A stretch of 64,000 bases of DNA from Boswellia sacra. Taxonomy: Eukaryota; Streptophyta; Magnoliopsida; Sapindales; Burseraceae. The position numbers and the translations under genes are program-made. The stretch is from the NCBI GenBank assembly GCA_013180625.2, contig SNVD02004929.1, positions 62,001 through 126,000 of the forward strand, read 5' to 3'. The notes under the pieces are model-generated. The model had not been told where the DNA came from, searched no databases, and was given only the letters and a program-made list of their open reading frames with translations. Below, in pieces: positions 13,801 to 28,800 of this stretch (position 1 is the stretch's first letter; each line of letters starts with the position of its first letter).

Positions 13801-16800
13801 TCAGTCATCAAATCTCCTATGTTGTTGTTGGTGTAAAACTTTCGCAACGACATTTGACCATGTTCCATTATTTCACATATATGATGACACTCAATTTCAA
13901 TGTAGTTAATCCTTGAGTTAAATATTGAGTTTTTAGCTGAAAATATCCCATCTTGACTATCGTAATGAATCATTGTCATCTATAATTATACTTGAAAATA
14001 ATAAAGTAATCTCTTTAGCAAAGTAACTTCTTTACATTTTTCTATAGTTTTCATATACAAAAACAATGCCACTTTTGATTGTAACTTATACTCTTAGCTA
14101 ATAGTTCCTCTTGTCATAGACTACATAACCTATGATAGACTTTCTTCTATCTCAATCTCTTGCAAAATATAAGTCCACCAAAACCAACAATAGATTTTAG
14201 CTATCATAACACAATGTAGCCTTTGAAGTGCCTTCAACTAATGAAAATCCACTTTACTATATAGTCTAATGATTGCTACTCAATTAGTGATGTATTTGCT
14301 TATCACTCTTACTATGTGTGTAATGTTGGGCCCAGTGCATGTCATAGCAAACATAAAGATACCTATTTGTTGATGAATATGGTACTCAAGAAATATGTTT
14401 AATAAATAGGAAGTAAAATAGAGAAATAGGAGACTAGATATATTATCCTATTTTGGATATAAACCCAAGTCCTAGTAAACTCAGAAATGAAGTGCTATCT
14501 AATAGGTATGTATTTCTTCTTTTAAGAAAACCAATTCCAATTTAAATTGTAATCTTTTGTATGAGATAATCAAGTTAGAAATGATTCTTTTTTTTTTATT
14601 TCGTAAAAACTTGGTCAAAAACTAATGTCAAATAATAAAAACAATAATACGTACCAAAACTAAGTTCCATACACTAAGTTGATATTCTAATCATTTTGGT
14701 AGAAAAATATATATTCTAATCAATTTAGTTTGTTGATATAAAGCATTTACGTTAAACGTAACATCCTTACCCATTGTCAAATATTTGTCTACTTTAGGCA
14801 CATAGTTCGTCACAATTTTATTTTCAGACTCTGCAACCTAAAAGACCTTTAACAACGTAAGGAGCTCACAGGATATTTAACTTGTCTTAACATATCCTTC
14901 TAAGCAATTTGGAATGTCATATTCATCCCCTTTCAGGAATCAAGTGTCCTTGTTTAATTGGGTTTGCATTCCTAAGATGAACTACAACACTAGGTTTAGA
15001 TCCTGGCCCCCAAACTTCTGATCTAGATTGGTTCTAATACCATTTGTAATACTTTGGCCACTATTGATTTTAATATTGTTCACTTTGGACACAGATTGTC
15101 GTAGTTTTGCTTTGGAGCTTTGTAATCTAAAAAACCACCAACAATCTAAGGAGCTCATAAGATATTTAAATTGTATTAATATATCCTTCCTACGGGGTTT
15201 GGGGTGTCACATTAAATTTAAGTGATTTACATAATCAAAAATATATGAGACCTTCTCTATCATTAATAAAAATCACTTGGTTAAGAGAGCATGTTTCTTA
15301 CTTTAAAGCAAAGGGAGATCAATATAGTTCCTCCTATCAAAACTGCTATAAATGGATTTAATGAAAAGTTTTATATGAAAGACATGAACTCAAATTTCAT
15401 GTAAAAAATAATAGACATCATATTGAACTTGAATAGAATATCTATTTGAATGAGAAAAGATTAGTGGTTGCAAATTTATTTAAATTGCAATCTTTAGTAA
15501 ACTTTACCTTCACTTAAACGTATTGTAACACCATCAATTGGTGTTTCCTTAATCAAAGACTCCATTTTTTTTTGCTCAAGCCTTCCATATAGTACCATAG
15601 GGAATGAAAAGTTGTTAGAGACATCCACACGAAACTCTGATTCTGATAGAAAAAGATTAGTTAGAAGGAATTATTTAATCAGACGCTCTATATACCAAAT
15701 ACTTCTATACCTAACTTTTTTAATTTTATTTCATCCTAGTATAATAAAATGCAAAAAAAAAAAAAAAAGATAAAAGAAAATGCAAAAGGCATGTATCGTG
15801 TCTTTACTTTACACTTATGTATAATATTTACAATTTTTGAAAGTACTTGGTTTTTACTAATTACAATTTGAAGGAAAAAGAAATAAAATTTTCAAAAATA
15901 AGTTCATATAAGGGTTAATTCATTAGTAAATTGTTTGATTGAATCCAGAACATGATGAAAAAAATAAAAATATAAACCAAATTAATTTTTTAATGAACAT
16001 CATTTAAGATCTAGTTTTTAAGAAAACTATGTAACCTAAAAGTTTAAGTTTGTAGATCCTATCATACGCAAGTACATGCCTTATGTGGTTTAATTAAAGC
16101 TTTAGGTTATAAACAAGAATTCAACTTTTAGTATTTAAGCTCCATACTAGCTTCTCTTTTTCTCTCCATTCGTAGGTGTTGCTTTATTTTACTACTTATC
16201 ACTTAAGTCTTAATTAGGCGTGTATGTTAGTTTGAAACTAATGGGATTTGTTTAATCCAATTAGATCCAAGCATAGACTAGATTTTAGATTTTCCAATCC
16301 TATCCAATCCAATCCAATTACAAAATATAAATAACCAATGAAAATCCATCAAATTCTATAAAATATTAACTAAAATGGACCTTAAACAATATTTTCAATA
16401 AATATAATGTACAACTATTGTTGTTCTTATCTTCTCAAATAAATTAGGGATACATGATATTAGTGTTTCATATTCTCATATACTTTTTCTATTATTAGTT
16501 TCTTATCAGAGTGATCAATTTTTAGATGGATCTACTTTATGAATCTGATAACCGGTCAAATCCATTTGGATTTTAAAAATATAGATCCTACCCAATCCAA
16601 TTAAATTCTCAAAACTAATCAAATTTGGATTAGATTGGATGGGTTGGTTTAAGCAAATCATATTGGATTTTGAACACCCCTTAAAGAGGACATTAGTTTT
16701 TTTTTTTTTTTTTTTGAAATCTGAACAAGTTTGAATTAAAGTAAAGTTTGAATAGGTCTAATATAAAAATCTGAGTAATATATTTTCTTTTCTATTTTTA

Positions 16801-19800
16801 ATATATGAATTAAAATGTTTAAAAACTAATGCTTTTACACATGTATCCTTATATATATATTATTTTAAATTTTTATTTATATATTTATTATGAATATAAT
16901 TTATTTACATATGTATAATTGAGTAAAAAAGTTATTTTTTTAAAGAATTTGATGTATAGATAAGTTAAGTGACTTTTATATAATTTCTAAAATATAGAGA
17001 GAACAATGACATAAAATTAGAAATACATAAGAATGATCCAAACATAAAATATAAGATTATATATAAATTGGTAATAACTAAATTATATAAGGGCATTATG
17101 AAGAATTAAAAGAGTAATAAATTATTAAGACATTTGTATTCAGATAAAAGTTAAAATTTTTAGCTTTTTCTATTATGACGAAATTATCTGGAAATCAGAC
17201 TTAAGTTCAAAAGCAAACACTTTTAAAAATGTTTAGAGTACGATAATAAGTTAAATTTAGATTTTTTATGAAAAAAGAAACTCCTTTAAGACCTATATTA
17301 AGAGTTGAGTGATTTAATGTGATTTTATTCCTAAATTTTTATGTTTTTAAGTGGCATACAACTTATTCTAAAACATAAAAAATTTTCCATTTTAATTTGA
17401 ATAAAAATAATAATAAAAAATAAAGGCATACTATATTTGTATTCATAATTGCCCCTTATATGTAAGTTATACAAAATAATAATATCAAATTGGAAATAAT
17501 ATTCAATTGGAAGCAGCATATAGTTTTTATTTGTTTGCTTTTAAAAGATAAAAATATTTTGGTAACAACTAGAGGCTGAAAATAATTTTATAGGATGATA
17601 GATGGCCTTTAGATTATCAATTTGGTGCTAGCTTTGTCGATGGACTCACGACACACTGCCGACGATTTAAGGTGGCTGACTTTGGCAAATGTCCCAAGTT
17701 CCCAAAAATTTGTAAATCTTCATTTTACTTAAAAAATTACCATAATTCATTCAATTAACGTTGATTTAATGAGTGCCTAAGAACACATATTAATATATAA
17801 CTGTATATTTTTGCTTGAAAATTGAATTCAATTATTAAAATATTACTAAAACAGTAATTTATTGATTAAAAATCATTGAATGCCTGACAAAATAATATTT
17901 ATAATCAAAGTACATTGTCTTCAAAGAGAAGTACACAAATCATTGAGATGGTAAATGTTCCCTTCAACTCAGATTAGGACTACCCGTTATCTAAAAAGAT
18001 GTCTACAAATTTAAAAATTTTAATCTCTTAAAAAAATTCTAAATGAATTTATGTTAATAGTCTAATTTTAAATGTTGATAGTTTATAACATATAAATAAA
18101 AATATTTTTTAATTTTTAGTATTAATCGTGTCAAAAATAGGATGACAGTTTTACTTGCCACTTCTTTTCAAGATATAGAGAAAAAAAAAAAAGGACCAAA
18201 CATATTATCATCTAAAATGTTTATTTTTGAAAAAAATAAAAGTTAGGTCTTTGAATTTTAATAATAGGTGTATCGAGGAAATAGGTGCAAAGAGGAAGAT
18301 TATGGCTGCAAATAGCCTCAACCGTTAAAAAATTATTGCAACAAATCATATTAACATTATAGTCACATAAGAATAAAATATTATAAAAAAAAATACCTCT
18401 TGTTGCAGTGGAGGACGATGGAAAATCTTCTGTTTGTATTCCTTCTCTTAAGGTGAACTTATCCTTAGCAGTTCCACGTAGTGCCATCGAGATCAAAGAA
18501 TTACTAGGCATATTAACTTGAAACTCTAATTCCAACAAATACAAAAGAAGTTGCTCAATTAGCATATATAAATATTTGATATACACATGTAAAATTTTGA
18601 AACCGAATTTAGTTATATAATTTGTTGGATTCACTGCTATCCGCCAGGCTCTAAAAAAAAAAACAAAAACAAAAACAAAAACAAAAACAAAAAAAACAAA
18701 AAAATAATGACAACCATCTTGTTACCTGTAGAGATTTTGCTATGTTGACTAAAGTTCATCTTCGAATGACAAAATTATGTTACATACATTATAATATTAG
18801 GTGGAGTTATTCTATGGGCAAAAATTTTGGCTATCTAGGCCCCTCTAAAAATAAACTTAGCATACAAGCCCAACTTCTTTTTCTTAAAGAGAGAAAAACT
18901 CTTTATATTTAATTAATTCACTCTACGAGATCCTGAAATTAGATTATTTGTCATTAGTGATCACTCTACATTTTTTTACTTCATCATTTGTCTTTGCAAA
19001 AGCATTAATATTAAACAACTTTCATGGAAATATGCCCCCTATTAGCATTTTGTTTGGCTTAATTTCAACATATTCTTTCTATATTCTTTAAACTTTTGTT
19101 TGTGTATGTTCATATTGGTTCTTTAATTTATGTCTTTCGACTAATTATGATTGTTTTTATTTTGTTTTCGTCCAAATTAATTTTTTTCTCGTTATCTTTT
19201 AAACTTTCTAGAATTTTAGCTACTCAGTATGTCATTTTAACTTTTAAGATATGTAGAATAATTTATCGAACTAATTTCAATAGTTATCCTATAATCATAA
19301 ACAACGTTAATCAATCTCTTTAACAGAAAAAGTGTTGGTGTCAACCTATGACACTCTTGCATGTGCCACGCACACGATAATTTTGGATCAACTATTGATA
19401 AAACTAGAATGTTATATTATTTCTTATTTTACTGTTTCTAGAAGTATAATTTAGGAAGTATTTGATTCATAATGAATATCTCTTTAGATTATGACATTAT
19501 TTAATGTCTCCTAGTTAAAATAGGAGTATATTTACTTGTGTCATATTTCATTTAAGAGTTATTTATATCACTTCCTATTGTATTAGTCTTTATCTTAATT
19601 TGTTTGATAAGATTTTTACAGGATTTTAAAGAGATTACAATCGCGCATCCCACTATATATATAATGTTATGTTTACATAACTTAGATGTTGATGGTGTGT
19701 ATGTCACGACATTCCAAGAATTAAGAGGAGGGCTTCAACGCAAATTAGAATGCTTTTTTGATTTTATTTTATGAATGTCTTATTCATATATGAGAGCTTG

Positions 19801-22800
19801 TAATCGTACATGAATTTCAATTAGGTCTATCTGAATTAGTATACACTTGAGAGAACTTATGACTTAAGTGTTTATGTAATTCAACGTCAGACATCGTGGT
19901 TATGTTTTACTTAACAGTGTGTTGTTAAGTTTTCAGCGACAGAGAGTGGGTAGTGTTACTAGTATTTAAGATCTTCACAAGATTTTGTTTTACAAAGATT
20001 AGGTCAGTGTGTGATAGTAAGTCAGCACTGTAAACGATCCTAAAGATTGTACAAACAAGAACTTAGTGAATTGCAGCACTAAAGCTGTCCGTGGATGTAG
20101 GTTTGGATGTAGGTTTTATCACCGAACCATATAAAATCCCCCTATGCCATTTTACTTTACAATTTACGGCTATATTACTCACAACTTCATACTTCCAGAT
20201 CTTACAATTAGTATTAGAGCAGGTTCCCTAATATACAAGTGAAGAAAAGATCAAATTGGTTTGGAGAAATGGAGTTTATTCGTAATGGAGGATCGGGAAT
20301 ACAACCACCTATTCTTGATGATGGTAATTATTCATATTGGAAAGTAAGAATGATGATATATATCAAATCTCTTGATGACAAGGCATGGACCAGTGTGCTT
20401 AAAGGATGGACACCACTAACAAGATTGAATGCTTTTGGTGATTTTGAACCCAAACCTGATGAGGAATGGACTGATGAAGAATACCGACGTTCAAGCTGGA
20501 ACTCAAAGGCTCTTAATGCAATTTTTACTGCTGTAGACTTAAATAACTTTGGATAGATTTCAAGGTGCAAAGTGGCTAAAGAAGCTTGGGACATTCTTGA
20601 GGTAAAACATGAAGGTACCGTATCTATTAAAAGATCTAAACTAATGAGACTGAATTCACAATTTGAAAACTTGATGATGCATGAGGATGAGTCAATTTGT
20701 GAGTTTTATTATAAGCTATGTCACATCACTAATTATGCATACATGCTTGGCAAGACTTTCACTGATGTGGAAATTGTTAGAAAAATAATCAGATATGTTC
20801 CAAATAAATTTCAACCTAAAATTTCAATCATTGAGGAAGTTGAAAACAGTGATGAGATGAGGGTTGATGAACTGATTGGCATTCTCCAAAACTTTGAGAT
20901 TAATCATAGTACTAGGAAGTAAAAAGGGAAAAGCATTGCATTCAATGTTAAAACTGAAAAATTTGATGACGAAAGTAATGATGAGCTTGATGAAACTGAT
21001 TCCAAACAGATTGCTTTTCCAACAAAAAATTACGTCAAGCTCATGAAAAAGAATTTCAGGAAAAAGAATCAAGGAAAGCCAAATGAAGACAAGTTCAGGA
21101 AATTCAACAAGGAGAATGACAAGAAGAAATCGAAGCAGCCTGATAAGAAGCATCATTGGTAGTTTGTTATACCTCACAACAAGTATACCTGACTTGTGTT
21201 TTAGTGTAAGATTTTGTGCAAGATTTCAAGCAAATCCCATAGAATCACGTCTGGCAGCAGCTAAAAGAATCACCATGTATGTACATGGAACCCATGATTA
21301 TGGGATCTAGTTTTCTAAAGATAGAAATGATTATCTTGCAAGGTTTAGTGATGCTAACTAGGCAAAAAATATAGATGACAAGAAGAGCACATCAGGAGGA
21401 TGTTTTTATCTTAGTACTAACTTAGTTTCTTGGCACAACAAAAAACAGAATTCTATTTCTTTGTCTACTGCTGAAGCTGAATACATAGTGGCAGGAAATT
21501 GTTGCACTCAATTACTTTGGATGAAGCAAATGCTGAGTGATTATGGTATTGAACAAAAACCTATAACTATATTTTGTGATAATTCTAATACTATAAACAT
21601 TTCCAAAAATTCTGCTCAGCATTCTAGAACAAAACACATTGACATAAGATACCATTTTATAAGAGAACTTATAGAGTCTAAGGTGATACACATTAAACGC
21701 ATCTCCACTGATAAACAATTAGCTGACTTGTTCACTGAGGCATTGGATACAACAAGATTTGAAAATCTAAGAAAAGCCTTAGTCATCTGTCAGTTTTCTA
21801 AATAAGCATTGCTTGCTATTATGTTAATTATATCTGTAATATTATAAGTTTTCTTCTAATTAAGCATGTGTAAGCTGTAATATAAAATTGTGTGCAATGT
21901 GAAGATATTGGTTTAAAATGAAAAATACAGAGAGGGCTACCAATATATGATGTGTGAAAGCCATCATTGAGAGTAACCTCAAAGTATCTAAGAAATATGT
22001 TGAGGTCACCCGCTCAAATGAAAAAGGACTACCTCTATATTATGTGAAAGTTATTATATTTATAATCCAATGTGATTAATTCTTAATATGTCAAAATAAT
22101 ATTTTTGACATCTCAATTGATTAAAAAATAAATGTAAATAGCTTTCATATGAAGATTATAAATAGCTCTTAAATATGCTTCTTTAGAATGATTCATATGA
22201 TGTCCACATATTGTTGTTATGGTACATATAATTGTTTTTTGTTATGTTTTTCATATCATACGATGCTCTTTGTGCCTATTTGAAATTTGACTTTTCTTAT
22301 GTGTCTATATGTCAAAATGCCATGTCAGCTTTCTTCAATTGAGGGGGAGAAACTTCGGTGGCGTGAATCCTAACTCTATTAGAATTTCTTATCTTAATGG
22401 AAATCAAATTTTAAAATTTTGTTCATTAATGATATTTATTAAGTAGTTTTGGAAAGGGATTTAAATTTAGAATTTATGGGAAACGAAATTATATTAAAAT
22501 CCAGTTTTTTTCCAAGTATATCATAAACATAGTTAGGGTTCTCTTTGTTCAACTTTGCATCCATTCTCTCTAGTCTCGCCTCTCTCCGTTCTAGCAAAAT
22601 CTTGCAGCTCTCAAACCTTAGCAATGGCGACCTCATCTGAATCCACGAAGACCACCAATGCATCATCTTCCTCACATGACTCTGGTCACAACAGTGGCGA
22701 CAGTTCTCAGTCATCTCAACAACAATATGGAGAGATCTCGATTGATCCTAAAATGAGTAAAGATGAGTTTATTCCCCTTAAGTGAATGAAAGCCAAAATT

Positions 22801-25800
22801 CAACAAGTTTCTCACAATAGCTGTTAAGCAAAATTTCTTGAAGTATACATCAAAGAGAAAGTTACAAATAAAAAGGCCAGTGAAGCTAACCAACTTCAAC
22901 AAGTATGGTTTGAGTGAACTTCTTGAGTCTATTTACTAGACTGGAACGGTAAACAACTTCCTATCCCCTGTTAAGTCTTTGATTCAAGAATTTTATGCGA
23001 ACATCATTGCTTCAATTGATGACCCGAGGAGCTATCATTATCACAAAGTGATTGTAGAGGAAAATTTGTGAAATTTTCATCGAATGTCATAAACACTTTC
23101 TTTGATATACCAATTGGTAGTTTTCACTCTGTTGAAGAAAATTTTGATATAGTAGTTGTTCTCAAGGAATTAACTGGTCGAGAGGATTTAGTTTTGAACT
23201 CGAGAGATGCCATTGATCAATAATACCTTAGAAAGAAGTATAGTGTTCTGCATAAGATAGCTCAGTTTGATTGGTTTCCCTCTTCTCACAAGAACCAGGT
23301 TAAGAGAGATCGAGTGAAATTTTTGTTCTGTTTGGGAACAAATAAACCAATTAATTTAGGTTTATGGATTTATAGGATGATTGTTCAGATTGCACCATAT
23401 AAATCCAATTACCATTTGTTTGTATTTCCTTGTTTGATTCAAGGTATTTTAGCTCAAAATGGTATTCCCATTATCCCAAAAGAGCATACTGAAATTTTGT
23501 CTAAATCTATCACAAAAAGATTTTTGCATCGACTGCATGATAAGACTAATTTGCCTATCCCTAAACCGAAATCAAGAAGAGTCCGCAAAAATCTAATGAG
23601 CAATGTGGAATAGCAGCTTTCTTTGATCAATTCTGTTTTATCTGATATTGTGCAGAATCTTAAAGACATCAAAGCAAAGCTGTCTACTTTGGAGAATAAA
23701 CTTGCAGGAAAATCTGTTGCTGTAGAAGAAACACAACCCGTGGAAACTAAAGATGTGGTACATGAGAATTCTACTAAGCAAATGCTAGAGACAACTGAGC
23801 AAATGCCTGAAGGGGATCAAGATGACCAACCTACTATTGAGACAGACATGACAGCAGAAAAGAAAATGAAGAAAAAGAAATCAAAGAAGAAATCTAAGGG
23901 AACTGATTTGAAGGATAAGAAGAAGGTCAAAGTGGTGAAGAAAAAATCTGAAAAGAAGAAGAAGAAAATTGCAACAGCAGTTCGAGAACTGAGGGATGAG
24001 TCCTTGTCAGATGAATCAACTCAAGTGAAACCCGAAAAAACATCATCTTCACCACCTTCTGATGGAGAACTTGACATTGCACAAGTCCCTGAAGCATAAC
24101 AACATGTCTCTCCTCCACCACAGTCATCTCCATATGTATAAGCAACACACCAGATGCAGAACACACACAGGAATCAATTTCTAAAGCAGACACAGCAGAA
24201 CCAGCCACAACCATCCCCACTCAGCTTACAGTAGAATCACTTGTGGATCTACAACAACCTGTTGCTGAGTCGCAGCCAACTGAAACTAGTGTTGACAGAC
24301 TTGACAAGGAAATTCGCAAGATTGTGGCAGAGGTCACTGCTACTTCATCTGATACAACTGAAGCACGAAAAACTCATGTGGCTTCTAAACAGCCTCCACC
24401 TACCACTATGACAAACAGTTCAAGATTAAGGATGGTAGATTCAAAAAATGACCTGGTAGTTCCTCTTCCCCTCTTGTTCGCAAGTCTGCGCAAATTTGTT
24501 AATGTTTTAGAAATTGTTCTGAAATCAAGGGGGAGAAGAAGTTTTTGATAATTCTGTCTGTTTTGATATTTCTGTCTATTTTGATATTTTTGTTATTGAT
24601 GCTCCTGGACTTCAAGGGTAGTAAGTTAGGGGGAGTGAAGAGTCTTATATTTACATATTTGCAGTCAAACTATTTTATGCCTTGTGTTTTTGACTTATTA
24701 TTTTGCAGGATTTACTTTACTGTGTTTAGTGTTCTTCCTTGCATATTTCATTTGATTGATGTTTTTGTCACATTTTTTTGTTATTTGCTCTAATCATGCT
24801 TTGGTTGAAGTGTTGTTTGACAGGTTTGTCAACTTCACTTTGTTTTTTCTTTTTTTTTAGTAGAATATTTACATTCAGACATTTTTCCTATTATGTGATT
24901 TATAACTGGACAATTGATATTTCTTTAAGTATGTCATTTTCTGTTTAATATATCATGATTGCTTATAGTTATTTTGGACTTATCTTTATGTCGTATTTTT
25001 TATCAGAAACAGTTTGGTGGTTTCATCACAAGTTGCCAAAAAAGGGGAGATTGTTGGTGTCAACGTATGACACTCTTGCATGTGCCATCAAAATGATAAT
25101 TTTGGATCAACTTGTGATAAAACTAGAATGTTATATTATTTCTTATTTTTCTGTTTATAGAAGTATAATTTAGGAAGTATTTGATTCATAATTAATATCT
25201 CTTTAGATTAGGACATTATTTGATATATCCTAGTTAAAATAGGAGTATATTTATTTGTGTCCTATTACATTTAGGAGTTATTTATATCACTTCCTACTGT
25301 ATTAGTCTTTATCCTAATTTGAGTTTGATTAAGAACTTTACAGGATTTTAAAGACATTACAATCGGGCATCCCACTATATATATGATGTTATGTTTACAT
25401 AACTTAGATGTTGATGGTGTGTATGTCACGGCATTCCAAGAATTAAGAGGAGAGCTTCAATGCAAATTGGAATGCTTCTTTGATTTTATTTTATGAGTGT
25501 CTTATTCATGTATGACAGGTTGTAATCCTGCATAAATTTCAATTAGGTCTGTTTGAGTTAGTATACACTTGAGAGAACTTGTGAGTTAAGTGTTTATGTA
25601 ATTCAACGTCAGACATCGTGGTTATGTTTTACTTAACAGAGTGTTGTTAAGTTATTAACGACAGATAGTGGACAGTGTCACTAGAGTTTAAGATATTGGC
25701 GATATTTTGTTTTACAAAGATTATGTCAGTGTGTGAGAGTGTGAGAGTGAGTCAGCACTGTAAACGATCCTAAAGATTGTACAAACAAGAATTTAGTGAA

Positions 25801-28800
25801 TTACAGCTCTCAAGTTGTCCATGGATGTAGGTTTTATAACCAAACCACGTAAAATCCTCTTGTAACATTTTACTTTATAGTTTACTGTTATATTCCTCAT
25901 AACTTCATACTTGCAGATGTTACAAAAAGTACGTATGTAAAAGGAAGATCAATTACTCATATATTGATCAATTAACATATTAATAAAATAAAATTTTCCC
26001 CTTTTGCACAAGTTATGATCATTGACCTATTTGTTTTAACTCAGTTATTATAAGGCAAAAAGATGAATATGGTAAAAATGATTATTCTTTATCCTTTAGC
26101 ACGTCATAATATTTAATTTACGAAATATTTTATTGTATTCACCTCATTTTTTATTTATATTGTATTTTCCATGCTTATTTTTCTATAGAATATACATTTG
26201 GAAAGGTAAGTCTCGTTGTTAATTTCCTAATCTTCTGCTATAGAAGTTCTCATGAAATATTTTCTATGGGAGAAAGAAATTTAACCTTTGTATTTGGTGA
26301 AAATGAAATACTAGCCATGAGATACTGACAAATGATTCAAAATATATGACACTAACATAAAGGTCATCTTATTTGCACAAAAAAAAAAAATTATTTTCAC
26401 ACCAATCATTTTAAATATCCCTGTTAAATAAAATTTAATAAATTAATTCTTAACTAAAATCATAAACTTTCTTTGAGAATTAAGATATTAATAACAAAAC
26501 TTATCTTTTATAAAAACAATTTATCTAATAAATTTTAAAAAATAGATATACTTTTTGTTAGATTTTAATTAAATTAAACATGACCTATTTAGTTTGGATA
26601 AGTATATAAAGTTGTTTATGAAAGTTGGAAGATCAATCAAATAGATTTTGAATTATTTTAGTAGAGTAATAATTGGTGTACTTAGAAAAACCGGTGTAAA
26701 AATAAATTTGTTAGTCTAAATAGCCCCAAGCTAGCGTAAGTCCTTAAAAGTTTTATATAATTACCGAAAACTCTTATCTATCAATGGATATGTATTATGA
26801 TATGTACTAAAACAATAATTTAAATAGAAAACAATTAGGTGCTGTAAACTAATTCTAAGATTGAGTTTTTATAACTGCTTTTACTTTTATAATTTCTAAG
26901 CGTAAAATTTAATCTAATAGAATATAAATCAAGATTTTCATTTATATAGTACTTTGACTTCACATTTCTCATGAAGTTCTTGGGTTAGGTGGTTATGGGT
27001 TGGATTTTTTTTTTTTTTTTTCCTTTTAACTTTCTTATCTGGGCTGATGAGTTTGTGTTAAAGGTGGATGAAATCATCAGGCTGAAAGGATGTGGGGGCC
27101 AGTGGGCATGATTAAATTTTTGGGGGGGTTCGAGTATGAGCAATGAAATATCATATAGTAAATAAAATAATAAAAATAATGTTATTAATATCAATAATAT
27201 AGATTAAAAATATAATAATTGTATTAAAATTGTTTCAACTTAGTCATTTATTAATAAAAAATTTGAGTTTGTTTCATATTTCTCATAATGGACTATACTA
27301 AATTTTTCTGCAATTCCTCTTTAATATATAGAACAAAAGTGTCAATGAGAAATTTAATTTTCATTTTGTTGTGAAACCTATATGCATAATCAGAAATACA
27401 ATTATAGTAGAAACTAGAAGAGGGAGAATATTTTTTACTTTCCTACTTATTTAACATATAGGACAATAATTATTCATGTAATAAAAGCTTATTTATGAAA
27501 AATATTATTTAATTAGGAAGTATTGTTTTCCTATCTAAAGAATATTTAATTATTAAATATAATAAAAAAATTTTGGGATCCATGAATTCAAAATAACAAT
27601 TATATCCTTACATAAATTTAGTTATATAAAACATTTGGGGAGGCCAAAATAGCAAAACTCAAAATATACTATACATAATTAAAATATACTATTTAAAAAG
27701 AATTTAAGAATATTTTGTTAAGACTAGTGGAGCCCCGGCCCCTTTAGACCTAGGGGGTGGTCCGCCACCAGTGGTGGCTATGGCAGTTGAGGTGGAAGTG
27801 GAATTGGAGGTTTTTCATCCTTGTTATTTTTAACCCTATTAGGTTAGCTTAAGTCAGTGGAAATTGTAAGTAAAGAGGGACGTGATGAAATTTAAAAAAG
27901 GCAGGGGTAGGAGTTGATCAAACTAAGAAAAGTTAAATCGAGTAATATTTTGTTAAGTCATATTAACTCAATTTTAATTTACTCGTGGATTGCGAGTATC
28001 CGTACTTGCTGTAACTGTATATTTATTCACTACAAACAGATTAATAGAAGTTGTATCTTTCTGCCAAAAGATTACTTCTCTATACTTGGTAAATCCGCAC
28101 AGCACATCTGACGATCTTCGTTGCTTCTTTGGACCTTTTCATCACTATTTTATCTCCCCTTCAAACTCATGAACTCCTTGGGCCCAGAATGATAGCTTTC
28201 TCCCTATTTCTAGTTAATATTTATATGTCTTATCGAATAAAAGAGGAAAGATATGTCGCAATCTAAAATCCAAGTAATAAAATCTGAAAATGAAGCTCTG
28301 TTCTTTCTTGTTTCCTGAAAACTGTTTTCCATTTTCGGAGTACAGAATTCTTACAAAACGTGTTCTTTTCTGTTTTTGTAATATGTTTTCACAAAACATT
28401 GTTTTTAACATTTTCGGAGTTCAAATTCATCCCGCCTTAACTCTTCTCTCTCTGTTTTCATCTTCTATTTTCTTTTTCTCTCTCCATTTTATATCAATAA
28501 TTCATTTCCAAACACATATCTTGTTTTTGTTTTCAAAATTTCAGCTCAATGATTCATTTCCAAATACATATTCTTAAAACCATTTCCAAATTTGCATTTT
28601 ACGAATTCATTTCCAAACGCATATCCTTTACTTAAAATACATTCTCTAAATCATAGAAATTCATTTTCCAAATCATTTTGGAAACAAAAACACATGAAAC
28701 AAAAAAGAACACACCCGAGAGGACAACACTATTTGCCAAAAGAATTAATAATTTATTACTTTGAAGAAACTTCATTATTATACCAAAGAACCCTTAGAAA

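Larger units (their letters stand above)
19333..25924 (+). mobile_element. Sirevirus-like Copia retrotransposon, 6.6 kb, pol-deleted, TSD AAAAG
   Basis: Bounded by 874- and 873-bp LTRs and a perfect target duplication AAAAG (19328-19332 and 25925-25929). In order: 5' LTR, degenerate tRNA-Met primer site, gag, an abrupt jump into the end of pol, RNase H, then about 3.2 kb holding an extra open region in the position where Sireviruses keep an envelope-like ORF, then a polypurine tract and 3' LTR. Protease, integrase and most of RT are missing. It sits sense-opposite to the host gene, inside intron 3 (between exons 4 and 3). The LTRs remain clearly alike, so the insertion is not ancient. Non-autonomous and frame-damaged. 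Confidence 0.88.
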
